NCBI GenBank assembly: GCA_022823465.1
Contig: JAJEHX010000025.1
Coordinates: forward strand, 17,375 to 81,374
Direction of reading: 5' to 3'
Source of the DNA: Candidatus Latescibacterota bacterium
GTDB taxonomy: Bacteria > JAAXHH01
DNA length: 64,000 nucleotides
Below, piece after piece: positions 43,403-52,494 of the stretch. The notes under the pieces were generated by a model. The model had not been told where the DNA came from and searched no databases. It saw only the letters and a program-made list of their open reading frames with translations. The translations under genes were made by a program, and so were the position numbers. How positions within the stretch are numbered: the first letter of the stretch is position 1; every line of letters begins with the position of its first letter.

Positions 43403-44122
43403 ATGCCCGTCATCACCATAATCGGCCGTGGCCACTCCGGTACGCGGGCCATGTCGCACACGCTCTATACGAGCGGCGTGTTCATGGGCCGGACGATCAA
43501 TCCATCGGGCGACAAGGTGCCGCCCGGCGACCTGTACGACGCCTGCCGCGTCTTCGCGAAGTACGTCGATTGGACGGGCGGGTCGTCCTGGGATTTCTCA
43601 CGGGTGCTGGAAATGGACATCGACCCGGAATTCGTGGAGAAGGTGGAAACCTACCTGGCCGATGTGCTGGAAAACCGGAACCCGAACCGCGGTTGGAAAC
43701 TGCCGGAAACGACGCTCATCTATCCCTGGATCGTCCGCTTGTTTCCCGACATCCGGTATATTCACTGGGTCCGGGATCCCCGGGACGGCATCCTCGCCGA
43801 CCACAAGACAGACGACCTCGGGAAATTCGGGATCGAATATCCCGCAACAGAGGATATACGGAGACAGCGGGCCATTTCCTGGCTGTACCAGTACAGGCTC
43901 ATGAAGGCGACGCCAAAACCCGACAACGTGCTGTCCGTCCGATTCGAAGACTTCGTGTTGAACCAGGCGGAAACACTGCGACGCCTTGAAGCATTTCTTG
44001 GAATACCCCTGAGCAGAATCGTCGTTCGGCCCGAGGCGGTCGGGCGTTGGCGGAAAGTGGAAGGCGATCTTCAACTGGACCTGCTGGGGGAAGCGCTGGC
44101 GGAACTGGGATATGAAACCTGA
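43403..44122 (+). CDS. sulfotransferase-like protein
   Basis: A 239-residue protein with a PAPS-dependent sulfotransferase pattern: N-terminal strand-loop ITIIGRGHSGTRAMSHTL (5'-phosphosulfate loop; the usual Ser/Thr-rich loop appears as GHSGTR) and the 3'-phosphate region IHWVRDPRDGILADHK. C-terminal FEDFVLNQAETLRRLEAFLGIP is typical. It would use PAPS, which the cys genes at 14823-18354 can make. The ATG at 43403 gives the conserved start; a longer in-frame ATG at 43361 has no support. Acceptor unknown. Confidence 0.75.
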   Translation: MPVITIIGRGHSGTRAMSHTLYTSGVFMGRTINPSGDKVPPGDLYDACRVFAKYVDWTGGSSWDFSRVLEMDIDPEFVEKVETYLADVLENRNPNRGWKLPETTLIYPWIVRLFPDIRYIHWVRDPRDGILADHKTDDLGKFGIEYPATEDIRRQRAISWLYQYRLMKATPKPDNVLSVRFEDFVLNQAETLRRLEAFLGIPLSRIVVRPEAVGRWRKVEGDLQLDLLGEALAELGYET

Positions 44123-44145
44123 TCCTGGCGCCCGCCTGAAGGTAT

Positions 44146-45342
44146 CTACCCTTCCCGCCGCACCATTTCCCTCAACTTGTCCACGCACCGGTCGATCTCG
44201 TCCGTCGTGACGTAGTAGTGGGTGGAGATGCGCAGGCCCTGGTGACCGTCCCGGTCATGGTCGTCGACGTGGAGAAACGATTCGGCTTCCATGGGACCGC
44301 GCCACCGCGCCGCGTTGATCCCCTCGAATTCGAAGATGGTGGAACCGGGCGAAGAGATGTCGTGGGCCCGGCTGGTGAGCAGCCTCAACCGGGGGACGTC
44401 CAGCAAGGCTTGCCGCAGGTAATCCGACAGCATGCGTAGGCGTTTCTCTATATTGCCTATTCCGATGCGGTTCAGGAAATCGAGGGCGGTGCCGAGTGCC
44501 GCGCGCACGGGAAGATCGTAGGTCCCCTGGGTTTCGAAACGGCGGGCATCGTCCCCGGGATCGTCCGCGGTTGCGTACAGGGAAGTGAAGGACGGCTGCA
44601 TGGCGCGGTTGACGTAGAGAAAACCCGTACCGGCCGGACCGAGGAACCACTTGTGCAGGCTGTTGGTGTACAGGTCGCATTCGATCCCGGCCACGTCGAC
44701 GTCCAGCATCCCCACCGCCTGGGCGCCGTCGATGGCGGATATCAGCCCCCGCTTACTGGCCAACGCGCTCAGCCGCTTCACGGGATACAGGTATCCGCCG
44801 CGGGTGACGTGGCAGAAGAAGAGGACTTTGGTGCGTTCTTCGATCGCCGCGGATATCCGCTCGACGACATCGTCTTCACTGACGAGCGGGCTGGGGATGT
44901 AGACTTCCTTGATCTCGATCCCGTCCCGTTCCGCTCTGACTCGCCAGGGCCGCACCGCGCTGGGATGCTCCTGGGTCGTCATCAGTATCTGGTCGCCTGA
45001 CGACAGATCCAGTCCGTTGATGATGTGATAGAGCCCCTCCGTCGCGTTCCGCGCCAGGGCGATCTCTCCGGACTGCACTCCGAGGAAGGCCGCCAGAGAC
45101 GGCCTGAGTTCGTCCTCTATATAGTCGTGAAAGACCCTCTTGGCCCTGGAAGGGTTCTCCGACATCAGGCGAAAACCGTCGGCGACGGCGTCGCCAACCG
45201 GTTTGGGCGGCATGCCGATCGCGGCGTTGTTGAGATAGGCGTGTCCCTTTTCGAGCATGAAGTGGGATCGGACCTGGGACCAGTACGCATGATCGCAGGG
45301 GTCTATCTGCCGGGACTGGGGCGCGGTGATGGAAGTAAGCAT
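44146..45342 (-). CDS. PLP-dependent class V aminotransferase-fold protein
   Basis: A 398-residue protein of the NifS/isopenicillin-N-epimerase class. The PLP lysine is in NSLHKWFLGPAGTGFLY; HAYLNNAAIG and IDGAQAVGMLDVDV are the other class V hallmarks. Its reaction is unknown; relatives epimerise, desulfurate or deaminate amino acids. The start ATG 45342 begins the conserved part; a much longer open frame upstream antisense to the next gene is not coding. It lies 89 nt downstream of batE. Confidence 0.85.
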   Translation of the reverse strand: MLTSITAPQSRQIDPCDHAYWSQVRSHFMLEKGHAYLNNAAIGMPPKPVGDAVADGFRLMSENPSRAKRVFHDYIEDELRPSLAAFLGVQSGEIALARNATEGLYHIINGLDLSSGDQILMTTQEHPSAVRPWRVRAERDGIEIKEVYIPSPLVSEDDVVERISAAIEERTKVLFFCHVTRGGYLYPVKRLSALASKRGLISAIDGAQAVGMLDVDVAGIECDLYTNSLHKWFLGPAGTGFLYVNRAMQPSFTSLYATADDPGDDARRFETQGTYDLPVRAALGTALDFLNRIGIGNIEKRLRMLSDYLRQALLDVPRLRLLTSRAHDISSPGSTIFEFEGINAARWRGPMEAESFLHVDDHDRDGHQGLRISTHYYVTTDEIDRCVDKLREMVRREG

Positions 45343-45431
45343 GTGTGGTCTCGATTTCCTGGTCCGGGGTTGGCGTGCCTGACAAGCGCCAGGGTTCCCG
45401 TGACGGAGATGGGTATCTGGTTGACTCTGGG

Positions 45432-46286
45432 TCAGATCCCTTCGAAATGGTCCCGGAAGAGCCATCCGTTCTTGCCATCCGGCAGCCTGATTCTCATCCA
45501 GCCCCCGCGGCGTTCGACCAGTTGGACCCTGGCGCCCTCGTGCAGCGTGAATACCGGATCGGAACCCTCGTCCGGGCTCGTCCTGACCGCGGCTGTCGGG
45601 CTCAGGACGATCCCCTCCTCGTTTGTCACGCTGTCGTAGATCTTGATCCCCGTAAACCCGATGGCGGCCAAAGAAACCAGGCAGGCGGCAAAAAGCGCGT
45701 AACCTGCCAGGGTACGCATGTTTGTCCGTCTGGCAAGCAGGTAGCATACCAGCGCCAAAGAAGCGATGAACGCGGTGGTCGTGGAGGCGATCGTGGCTTC
45801 GTTCACCGTCACGCCGTCCAGCGCCTGCCTGCCGAACCAAGGCACGTCGCCCGTGATCTGGTCTGCCGTCCTTTCGTTCGCCAGGTCTAGATTGGTGTGC
45901 AGGTCCCCGTCCCGGGGCATCAGGCGGGAAGCTCTTTCGTAGGCCAGGATGGCCCGGCCGATCCGGTCCTGCTTGTAATACGCGTTGCCCAGGTTGTAGT
46001 ACACGTGCCCGTTACGTACGCCACGCTCGATAATGCGTTCGTAGGTCCGGCTCGCTTCCGCGTATTTCCCTTCTTCGTATAACTGGTTGCCCTGGCGGTA
46101 CAACTCCCGGGTCTGCCTGTCTGCCGGGTCGCCGGCGCAACCGGCAGACAGAAACCCGATGGCCGTTACGACGAGAATCAGCCGTAAGGCTGCGCGACGG
46201 CCACGGGCTTCCGGGTCGCCCTTCGGTATCGAAGCGGGCCCGGCAATGCGTTCTGCGCGCTGGATGCGTGTAGCGGTGGTAGTCAA
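45432..46286 (-). CDS. batE: BatE-like TPR/SH3 membrane protein
   Basis: A 284-residue protein with an N-terminal signal/lipoprotein-like segment (LSAGCAGD), TPR units (RQGNQLYEEGKYAEASRTYERI, YYNLGNAYYKQDRIGRAILAYERA), two membrane segments (about 165-185 and 194-213), and a C-terminal bacterial SH3 domain ending GWMRIRLPDGKNGWLFRDHFE. This order matches BatE of the Bacteroides aerotolerance operon. Start TTG at 46286 overlaps the batD stop (TTGA), which couples translation. Confidence 0.85.
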   Translation of the reverse strand: MTTTATRIQRAERIAGPASIPKGDPEARGRRAALRLILVVTAIGFLSAGCAGDPADRQTRELYRQGNQLYEEGKYAEASRTYERIIERGVRNGHVYYNLGNAYYKQDRIGRAILAYERASRLMPRDGDLHTNLDLANERTADQITGDVPWFGRQALDGVTVNEATIASTTTAFIASLALVCYLLARRTNMRTLAGYALFAACLVSLAAIGFTGIKIYDSVTNEEGIVLSPTAAVRTSPDEGSDPVFTLHEGARVQLVERRGGWMRIRLPDGKNGWLFRDHFEGI

Positions 46287-48160
46287 CGTTCTTTCGTAAT
46301 CTGCGGTTCGATGGATTCGATTGCCTTAAGGGCTTTGCCCAGTACGTCTTCCGTGTGTTCCGCAGTGAGCGTCGTCGGGGCGAACCGGGCCATGTCACAG
46401 GCTTCCAGGCAGTCTTTGACCAGCCCCACCGTAACGTCATCAACGCCCCGTTCCCCAAGGAGTTCGACGACGCGGGGCGAAGTCAGGCCGGCGGCCGGCT
46501 GGTTGCATTTGTCGGCGACGTAACCGTAAATCGCGTTTGAAATACCGGTAAATGCCTGGTCAAAAGCACCCTGTTTCAGCTTCTGTCTTGACTGGTGCAA
46601 TTCGCTCCGGGCGTCGCTATCCGCCCGTCGCCGCCGGGCGTATCCCACGTCGTCTCTCAAACGGCGGGCATGGGACCTGTAAAACACCGTGGCCAGAATC
46701 GCCGCAACGGGCAGGATATGCAACAGCAGATACCAGGCCGAACGGAACAGGACCTCGCCCTGGTCGCCGAGAAAAACCGTTTCGGGCTTGATGTACTGTA
46801 TGTCCTGCCTTAGCTGCCGGACGACAGTCTTCCGCGGCATGCCGGCCACGGCGGTCTGCTCCCCGCTTGCCGGCAGGACCTTAATCGTAATGGAATCGGT
46901 CGTCGATACCCCGTAGGCATCGGTGTCGGGATTGAAATAGGGATAGGAAAGGGACGCAATGGTATGGTCGCCTGGAATCGTGGGTATCAGTACATGTTCC
47001 CAGGTCTTCGTCCCCGACATGCGCTGTCCGCCCGACTCATATTTTGCATTGGTTCCCGACTGGTATTCCTTGAAATAGTCCAGCGGCGGCAGGACGGGGT
47101 CTTCCACGGTCTTCAGATTGCCTTCGCCGGACAGCACGATCGTCAGTGTGACGGGCTGGTTGACTTCGGTCGTGTCCAGGTCTACCGTTGCTTTTAATGA
47201 GAAATCACCCACCGCGTTGCTGAAACCGGGCGGACGTCCCTCGCCCGGCAGGGGAAGGACCGTGATGGACTGCGCTTCGGACGCCACCCTGATCTGGCGC
47301 GTAGTCGAAAACGTGTCAAAGGGATCGTTCAGGAAACGATCGAAGAGGCTTCGGCGCGACCGTTCGCCCTGTACGTCACAGATCATGGACAGGGGTTCGA
47401 TTTTCAGTTCGCCCGTCACGGTGGGGAACAAAGCGATCTGCCGAAGTTTCGCCACCGCGTACCGCCTCCCGCCAATGATCTCCTCCATGAAATCCAGGTG
47501 ATGTGCCGCGAAAAGCTCCTCCAGCCAGAAACCCGTATACGTAGGGACGTCATCGTACCGGGCATTGGTCAGTCCCAGGCGCGTGTATAACGTATAGTTC
47601 ACCGTGACCTGTTCTCCCAGGTAGACCCGGGTTTTGTCCACGGTGTTCAGAATGTATACCGCGTCGCCGAGATCGGGTCGCTCTTCAGCGCCCTGTGACT
47701 GACCCGCAGACGTGGCCGGGGGGGCGCCCGGTGGCGCTATGCGGGATCCGCCCGGTGACGCGGCGCCTGTGGCGCCCGGTGCGACTTCGATCGTTATGGG
47801 GGACGTTTCATGGGTGACGCCGTCGTAAGTCACCTTGGACGCGTCGATGACGAAGGAACCCGTATCCCTGGGTTTCAACTGGTAGATGAAACGGACGGTC
47901 CCGGAAGACGAGAGTTTGCCGTTGGTCAGGCTGAAGCTGGTGGAAGAAGAAGACGTACTGCCAATGATGACGAATCCCCGCATGGCCGGCAATACGGGCT
48001 CCGCTACATCGCCGAGGCCGGAACCCGATACGGTAATGGTCAGAATGAGCGTCTCGTCTGTCGTCAACCGGGTGCGGTTCACCTCGGCCGTAACGGAGAT
48101 CTCCTGCGCCGATACGGTCAGCGAGCCTGCGAGTAACAAGACGCCGAGGAATCTGTACAT
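46283..48160 (-). CDS. batD: BatD-like exported protein
   Basis: A 625-residue protein. A signal peptide (about 1-18) precedes repeated Ig-like beta domains typical of BatD (VNRTRLTTDETLILTITVSGSG; VDLDTTEVNQPVTLTIVLSGEGNLKTV), a membrane segment near 478-500, and a C-terminal helical cytoplasmic part. The gene follows asd by 16 nt and overlaps batE. It belongs to the Bat set (batA, batB, batC) but is separated from it by lysC, hom and asd. Confidence 0.88.
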   Translation of the reverse strand: MYRFLGVLLLAGSLTVSAQEISVTAEVNRTRLTTDETLILTITVSGSGLGDVAEPVLPAMRGFVIIGSTSSSSTSFSLTNGKLSSSGTVRFIYQLKPRDTGSFVIDASKVTYDGVTHETSPITIEVAPGATGAASPGGSRIAPPGAPPATSAGQSQGAEERPDLGDAVYILNTVDKTRVYLGEQVTVNYTLYTRLGLTNARYDDVPTYTGFWLEELFAAHHLDFMEEIIGGRRYAVAKLRQIALFPTVTGELKIEPLSMICDVQGERSRRSLFDRFLNDPFDTFSTTRQIRVASEAQSITVLPLPGEGRPPGFSNAVGDFSLKATVDLDTTEVNQPVTLTIVLSGEGNLKTVEDPVLPPLDYFKEYQSGTNAKYESGGQRMSGTKTWEHVLIPTIPGDHTIASLSYPYFNPDTDAYGVSTTDSITIKVLPASGEQTAVAGMPRKTVVRQLRQDIQYIKPETVFLGDQGEVLFRSAWYLLLHILPVAAILATVFYRSHARRLRDDVGYARRRRADSDARSELHQSRQKLKQGAFDQAFTGISNAIYGYVADKCNQPAAGLTSPRVVELLGERGVDDVTVGLVKDCLEACDMARFAPTTLTAEHTEDVLGKALKAIESIEPQITKER

Positions 48161-48176
48161 CCACCGTCTCCCGCGC

Positions 48177-49235
48177 TCAGTCCAGGAAACCCTGGGTTCG
48201 TAACAGTTCCGCGTTCATGATGGCGGTACCCGCCGCTCCACGGATCGTGTTGTGGGAGAGTACCACGAATTTCATGTCGAGCACCGGACAGGGCCGGATA
48301 CGCCCTACCGTCACCGCCATGCCACTCTCCGCGTCACGGTCGATTCTCGGTTGCGGCCGATCCGGTTCGTCTCGCACGACTATCGGGCGCCTGGGCGCGA
48401 AGGGCAGGCCGAGTTCCTGGGGCATCGCGGTGTAGTTTCGGAGCGCTTCGGCGAGCCCTTCCTCGTCCGTCTTCGTGTCAAGCTCCACGGAAACGCATTC
48501 CGTGTGGCCGTCCTGGACGTGGACCCGGTTGCACTGGGCGCTGACGACGGTCTGCGCGTTCCTGATCCGGTTATCCTGAAACGTGCCCAGCAGCTTCAGG
48601 GTCTCCCGTTCCATCTTGTCTTCTTCTTCGTTGATGAAGGGAAGTACGTTGTCCAGGATTTCGAGGGAGGGAACGCCGGGGTAACCGGCGCCGGACAGGG
48701 CCTGCATGGTGGTGACCGCCACCTTGCGGACTCCGAAACGGTCCGCAATCGGTTTCAGTGCCATCGTCAGGCCGATGGTGGAGCAATTGGGATTGGTCGC
48801 AATGAACCCGCGATCGTATCCGCGCCGTTTCCGCTGGTAGTCTATGATCCCGCAATGGTCCGCGTTGACCTCGGGCACGAGCAGCGGCACGTCATCGTCC
48901 ATGCGGTGGTTCTTCGAATTGCTGACGACGGCGTAATCGGCCGCCGCGAAAGCCGCCTCTATCGGTCCGGCCACCGAGGAATCCAGCCCGGAAAACACGA
49001 GATCACAGTCCAGTCCCGGTTCGCAGCGCGATACCTGGAGGTCCTGCAAAGCGCCGGGAATCGGCGTGTCCAGACGCCAGGTAACGGCCTCCCTATAGGG
49101 TTTTCCCGCCGAACGTTCCGATGCTGCCAGGGCGGTCACGCGGAACCACGGATGGTCATGGAGTAACTGGACAAAGCGCTGCCCCACGGCTCCGGTAGCG
49201 CCCAGGACGCCCACTTTCAACTCACTCGTCGACAA
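48177..49235 (-). CDS. asd: aspartate-semialdehyde dehydrogenase
   Basis: Reduces aspartyl phosphate to the semialdehyde for Lys, Met and Thr. The 352 residues have the NADP-binding [10 protein letters not shown], catalytic Cys151 in [14 protein letters not shown], and His in a later GHTEC region. Length and TNPNCST context resemble the archaeal/fungal-type enzyme more than the short bacterial form. Start TTG at 49235 has GGGAGA 5 nt upstream. It follows hom across a 72-nt gap that holds a 29-bp tandem repeat. Confidence 0.93.
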   Translation of the reverse strand: MSTSELKVGVLGATGAVGQRFVQLLHDHPWFRVTALAASERSAGKPYREAVTWRLDTPIPGALQDLQVSRCEPGLDCDLVFSGLDSSVAGPIEAAFAAADYAVVSNSKNHRMDDDVPLLVPEVNADHCGIIDYQRKRRGYDRGFIATNPNCSTIGLTMALKPIADRFGVRKVAVTTMQALSGAGYPGVPSLEILDNVLPFINEEEDKMERETLKLLGTFQDNRIRNAQTVVSAQCNRVHVQDGHTECVSVELDTKTDEEGLAEALRNYTAMPQELGLPFAPRRPIVVRDEPDRPQPRIDRDAESGMAVTVGRIRPCPVLDMKFVVLSHNTIRGAAGTAIMNAELLRTQGFLD

Positions 49236-49274
49236 CTGATTCTCCCTGATTAGTAGTGTTCACCTCTGATTCCC

Positions 49275-49332
49275 GCCATCGATCGCCGGAATGCGCTCTC
49301 GCCGCCATCAATCGCCGGAACGCGCTCTCGCC
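49275..49332. repeat. 29-bp tandem duplication overlapping the 3' end of hom
   Basis: Units 49275-49303 and 49304-49332, differing at two positions, each starting GCCATC. The second unit holds the last codons and stop of hom (stop at 49308-49310), while the first is in the spacer. Same period as the repeat at 32414-32515, also at a gene end. Confidence 0.85.
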
Positions 49333-50405
49333 GCCTTGATCAGGTCACCGAACAGCCCGCCCGCCGTCACTTCCGGTCCCGCGCCCGGTCCACGCACGAC
49401 CAGGGGATTGTCATGGTATCTCTTCGTCGTGCAAACGACGATGTTGTCCGGGCCCGTCAGACTCCCCACCGGACTCTCCCGGTCCACGCTCTCGAGCCCG
49501 ACCCGGCAGGTCCCCCCGCCCACGGTGGCGACGTATCGAAGCACCTGGCCCTGTTGCCGGCCGGTTTCAACCCGCTCCGCGTAGTCCGCGTCCTCCCCGG
49601 GCAGCGTTTCCATGAACGCATCGACGGAAGGGGCGTCCAGCAGCGCCGCGGACACCATGCCCTTGACATCCAGGTCTTCGAGTTCGAGACGATATCCGAT
49701 CTCCCGGGCGAGGATCAGCGCCTTCCGCGCCACGTCCATGCCGTTCAGATCGTCCCGCGGATCGGGTTCCGTAAATCCGAGTTCCTTCGCTTCACGCACG
49801 ATATCCGAGAGGATCCGCCCATCGTCCAGCTGAGAACAGATATAGCCCAGGGTGCCGCTCAGGCATCCGACGATCTCGATCACTTCGTCCCCGGTGTCCA
49901 CCAGTTCACTTATCGTGCTGACGACGGGCAGGCCGGCTCCCGCGGTCGTCTCGTACCAGTATCGCATCCGGCCGGTCCGGCCCAGCCGCCGGATCTCGTC
50001 GTAGGCGCCGCCGTGATCGGTTATGGGCTTCTTGTTGGCCGTCACGACCGGAATACCCCTGCGCAGGCAGGCCAGGTGCACTTCCGTCATCTCGGCGGAG
50101 GTCGTATCGATCACACACAGATTCCGCGGTGGATCGTTCAGCAGGCGCTCGATCATGGCCGCCGAGCCGGGATAATCCTCCCCCGTGCCCGGATCTTCAA
50201 GCATCCGGTCCAGGCCACCGGGAGACCGCAGGAACGCGTTGAGACCCGAGGGATCATAGACCAGTCTGCGCCGACCGCAGATACCCACGTATCGGAAGCA
50301 CTGGCCGCTGGTTTCGGCGAGGCCCGCGGACCTTTCCGCCACCTGCCTGATCAAGGCGCCGCCGATGTTGCCTTTTCCGAACTGAAACAGGTTAATGGTG
50401 CTCAA
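49308..50405 (-). CDS. hom: homoserine dehydrogenase
   Basis: Reduces aspartate semialdehyde to homoserine. The 365 residues have an N-terminal NAD(P) fold (LFQFGKGNIGGALIRQV), the TTSAE and VVTANKKPI strands, the substrate region ETTAGAGLPVVSTISELVDTGDEV, and GCLSGTLGYICSQL plus the catalytic region EPDPRDDLNGMDVARKALILAREIG. No C-terminal ACT domain. TTG at 50405 is chosen: GGGAGGGAG lies about 8 nt upstream, and the start overlaps the aspartokinase stop by 14 nt. Confidence 0.92.
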   Translation of the reverse strand: MSTINLFQFGKGNIGGALIRQVAERSAGLAETSGQCFRYVGICGRRRLVYDPSGLNAFLRSPGGLDRMLEDPGTGEDYPGSAAMIERLLNDPPRNLCVIDTTSAEMTEVHLACLRRGIPVVTANKKPITDHGGAYDEIRRLGRTGRMRYWYETTAGAGLPVVSTISELVDTGDEVIEIVGCLSGTLGYICSQLDDGRILSDIVREAKELGFTEPDPRDDLNGMDVARKALILAREIGYRLELEDLDVKGMVSAALLDAPSVDAFMETLPGEDADYAERVETGRQQGQVLRYVATVGGGTCRVGLESVDRESPVGSLTGPDNIVVCTTKRYHDNPLVVRGPGAGPEVTAGGLFGDLIKAARARSGD

Positions 50406-51801
50406 TTTCCAGGCTCCCTCCCAGTTCAAAGGACGTGTGCACGAGCTGAACGGTTCTCTGCAGGTCGTTTCGGTCGACGATAAACGATATGTTCAGCTCC
50501 GACGATCCCTGGGCGATGGCGATGATGTTTATCTTGTGTTCACCGAGTATGCCGAAAGTGCGGGCGGCGATGCCGGGCGTCCCCTTCATGCCGCCGCCCA
50601 CCACGGCCACCACGGCCAGGCCGGGTTGGACCGAGATCTCCTCCAGGCTGCCTTCGGCGACTTCATGGCGGAATTCTTTTTTCAGCGCCTGAACGGTCCC
50701 GGCGCCGTCTTTCTCGTCGATCAGCAAACATATGTCGTGTTCCGACGAAGCCTGGGTAATCATGATGACCTGGGTCTTGCGCTCCGCCGTGGTCTTGAAC
50801 AGGCGGGCGTGGGTGTCCGGCGTTATGCTCAACATGGTGCCTTCGACCATGATCAGGCACAACCGGTCGATACTCGTCACCGCCTTCACCCCCTGGGGCG
50901 CCGCACGGGTGCGCGACGAAATCACCGTCCCATCGACGTCGGGCCTGAAGGTATTCCGGATACGGATGGGGATCTCCTGCTTCACCGCGGGCAGCATGGT
51001 CATGGGATGGAGCACCTTGGCGCCGAAATAGGACATTTCCGCGGCTTCCAGATAGGATATCTCATCGAGTACGCGGGCATCCGAAACGATTCTCGGGTCG
51101 GCCGTCATGGCGCCGTCCACGTCCGTCCATATCCATATTTCCTCTGCCTTCAACGCGCCGGCGACCAGGGAAGCGGTGTAGTCCGAAGCGCCCCGGCCCA
51201 GGGTCGTGGTGACGCCTTCGTCCGTCGAACCGATGAACCCTGTGATGACCGGGATGCGGCCGCCGGATACCATGGCGGGCAGCCCTTCCGAAAGGAGCCG
51301 TTCCGTTTCCGCGAAGTTCACCTCCGCGTCGGTATGGCGTTCGTTGGTTTTAACGTATTCGCGCGCGTCGACTGAGGTGGACGGCAGTCCTGCCGACCTT
51401 AGCGCGGCGGAGACGACGATCACGGACAGCCGTTCCCCGAAGGAGCTCACCAGGTCGACCGAGCGGGGCGACAGTTCTCTGAGCAGTGTAATGCCGTGCA
51501 GGATCCCCGATAGTTCGCCGATCAACCTGCCGCACTCATCCAGGGCCCGTTGCCGTTCATCGCCATCTGCCAACGTGCGCACCGTCTCCTCGTGGCGTCT
51601 AAGCAGGGCTTCGAGCGCGGCGTCCTGCTCCCTCCCCTCACTGGCTTCCTCCGCCATGGACCGCAACGAATCGGTCACTTTGCTCATGGCCGAGAGCACG
51701 ACCAGCAATTGGCGCTCCCGATAGGACCCGACGATTTCGACGACCCGACGTATCGCCTCTACGCTGCCCACGGAAGTGCCGCCGAATTTCATGACGATCA
51801 T
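50392..51801 (-). CDS. lysC: aspartate kinase
   Basis: First enzyme of the aspartate family pathway; 469 residues. Catalytic domain with MKFGGTSVGS, SFGERLS and TTLGRGASDYTA; two C-terminal ACT regulatory domains (about 320-469) with VAVVGGGMKGTPGIAARTFGILGEHKINI. Length suits a monofunctional, feedback-regulated enzyme. It starts 30 nt after batC and overlaps hom, so the three genes lysC-hom-asd form a coupled set inserted into the Bat cluster. Confidence 0.95.
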   Translation of the reverse strand: MIVMKFGGTSVGSVEAIRRVVEIVGSYRERQLLVVLSAMSKVTDSLRSMAEEASEGREQDAALEALLRRHEETVRTLADGDERQRALDECGRLIGELSGILHGITLLRELSPRSVDLVSSFGERLSVIVVSAALRSAGLPSTSVDAREYVKTNERHTDAEVNFAETERLLSEGLPAMVSGGRIPVITGFIGSTDEGVTTTLGRGASDYTASLVAGALKAEEIWIWTDVDGAMTADPRIVSDARVLDEISYLEAAEMSYFGAKVLHPMTMLPAVKQEIPIRIRNTFRPDVDGTVISSRTRAAPQGVKAVTSIDRLCLIMVEGTMLSITPDTHARLFKTTAERKTQVIMITQASSEHDICLLIDEKDGAGTVQALKKEFRHEVAEGSLEEISVQPGLAVVAVVGGGMKGTPGIAARTFGILGEHKINIIAIAQGSSELNISFIVDRNDLQRTVQLVHTSFELGGSLEIEHH

Positions 51802-51831
51802 AGATGGTACCTTTTCGAATCTTCCGTCAGC

Positions 51832-52491
51832 TTACCAGTCTTTTTCCGGGTTGACCTGCGTGGCCTTCTGCCTGCGGAGCCGTTTCTGTATATCCTGTTC
51901 ATCCCGGTTCAGGGCATTCAACAGCCGCTCCGCCTCCTCCCTGCTCAGTTCGCCTTCCCGCGGAGGCTGCTGTTCCCTGTCTTGTTCTTCGTCCTGATTT
52001 GGCGGCTGGTCCTCTGGCGGATCGTCCGTTTCCTCGTTCTCCTGCTGTTCCGGGTTGTCCTGACCATTCCGGCCGTCCTGCCGATTCTGCTTTTCCTGAA
52101 GCTGCCGGGAGACGAATTCCAGGTTGTACTTCATGTCGACATCGTCCGATTTGATCCGCAGGCCCTCCTTGTAGGCCTCGATGGCTTCTTCCAGGCGACC
52201 CATGCGATAGAGGCCGTTCCCCATGTTGTACCAGGCCTGTCCATTGAGCGGCGGATCGCCGTCCAGGGCGTTCGTGAAAGACTGCACGGCCGTGGGATAC
52301 TGTTCCTTGCGGTACAACGCGTTCCCCCGGTTGTAGTGCAGGGCGGGGTTTTCGCCGTCCTCCGCCAGCGCTTCGTCATAGGCCCTGAGGGCCTCGTCGA
52401 ATTTCGCCTGGTGATACAACTCGTTGGCGCGCGTGTTCTTCGCGGCCGGCTGCCAGCCCAGAAAGAGTATGATGACCAGTATCGCGCCCAT
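51832..52491 (-). CDS. batC: BatC-like TPR protein
   Basis: A 219-residue protein with an N-terminal membrane helix (about 2-13), TPR units (NELYHQAKFDEALRAYDEAL, ALHYNRGNALYRKEQYPTAVQ, AWYNMGNGLYRMGRLEEAIEAYKEGL) and a highly charged disordered tail of Glu/Asp/Gln. This is the TPR member of the Bat set. It starts 3 nt after batB. Confidence 0.85.
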   Translation of the reverse strand: MGAILVIILFLGWQPAAKNTRANELYHQAKFDEALRAYDEALAEDGENPALHYNRGNALYRKEQYPTAVQSFTNALDGDPPLNGQAWYNMGNGLYRMGRLEEAIEAYKEGLRIKSDDVDMKYNLEFVSRQLQEKQNRQDGRNGQDNPEQQENEETDDPPEDQPPNQDEEQDREQQPPREGELSREEAERLLNALNRDEQDIQKRLRRQKATQVNPEKDW

Positions 52492-52494
52492 GAT

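Noticed and set aside
45343..45840. Long N-terminal extension of the aminotransferase
   Set aside because: It overlaps batE in another frame and lacks similarity; the ATG at 45342 is at the conserved beginning.
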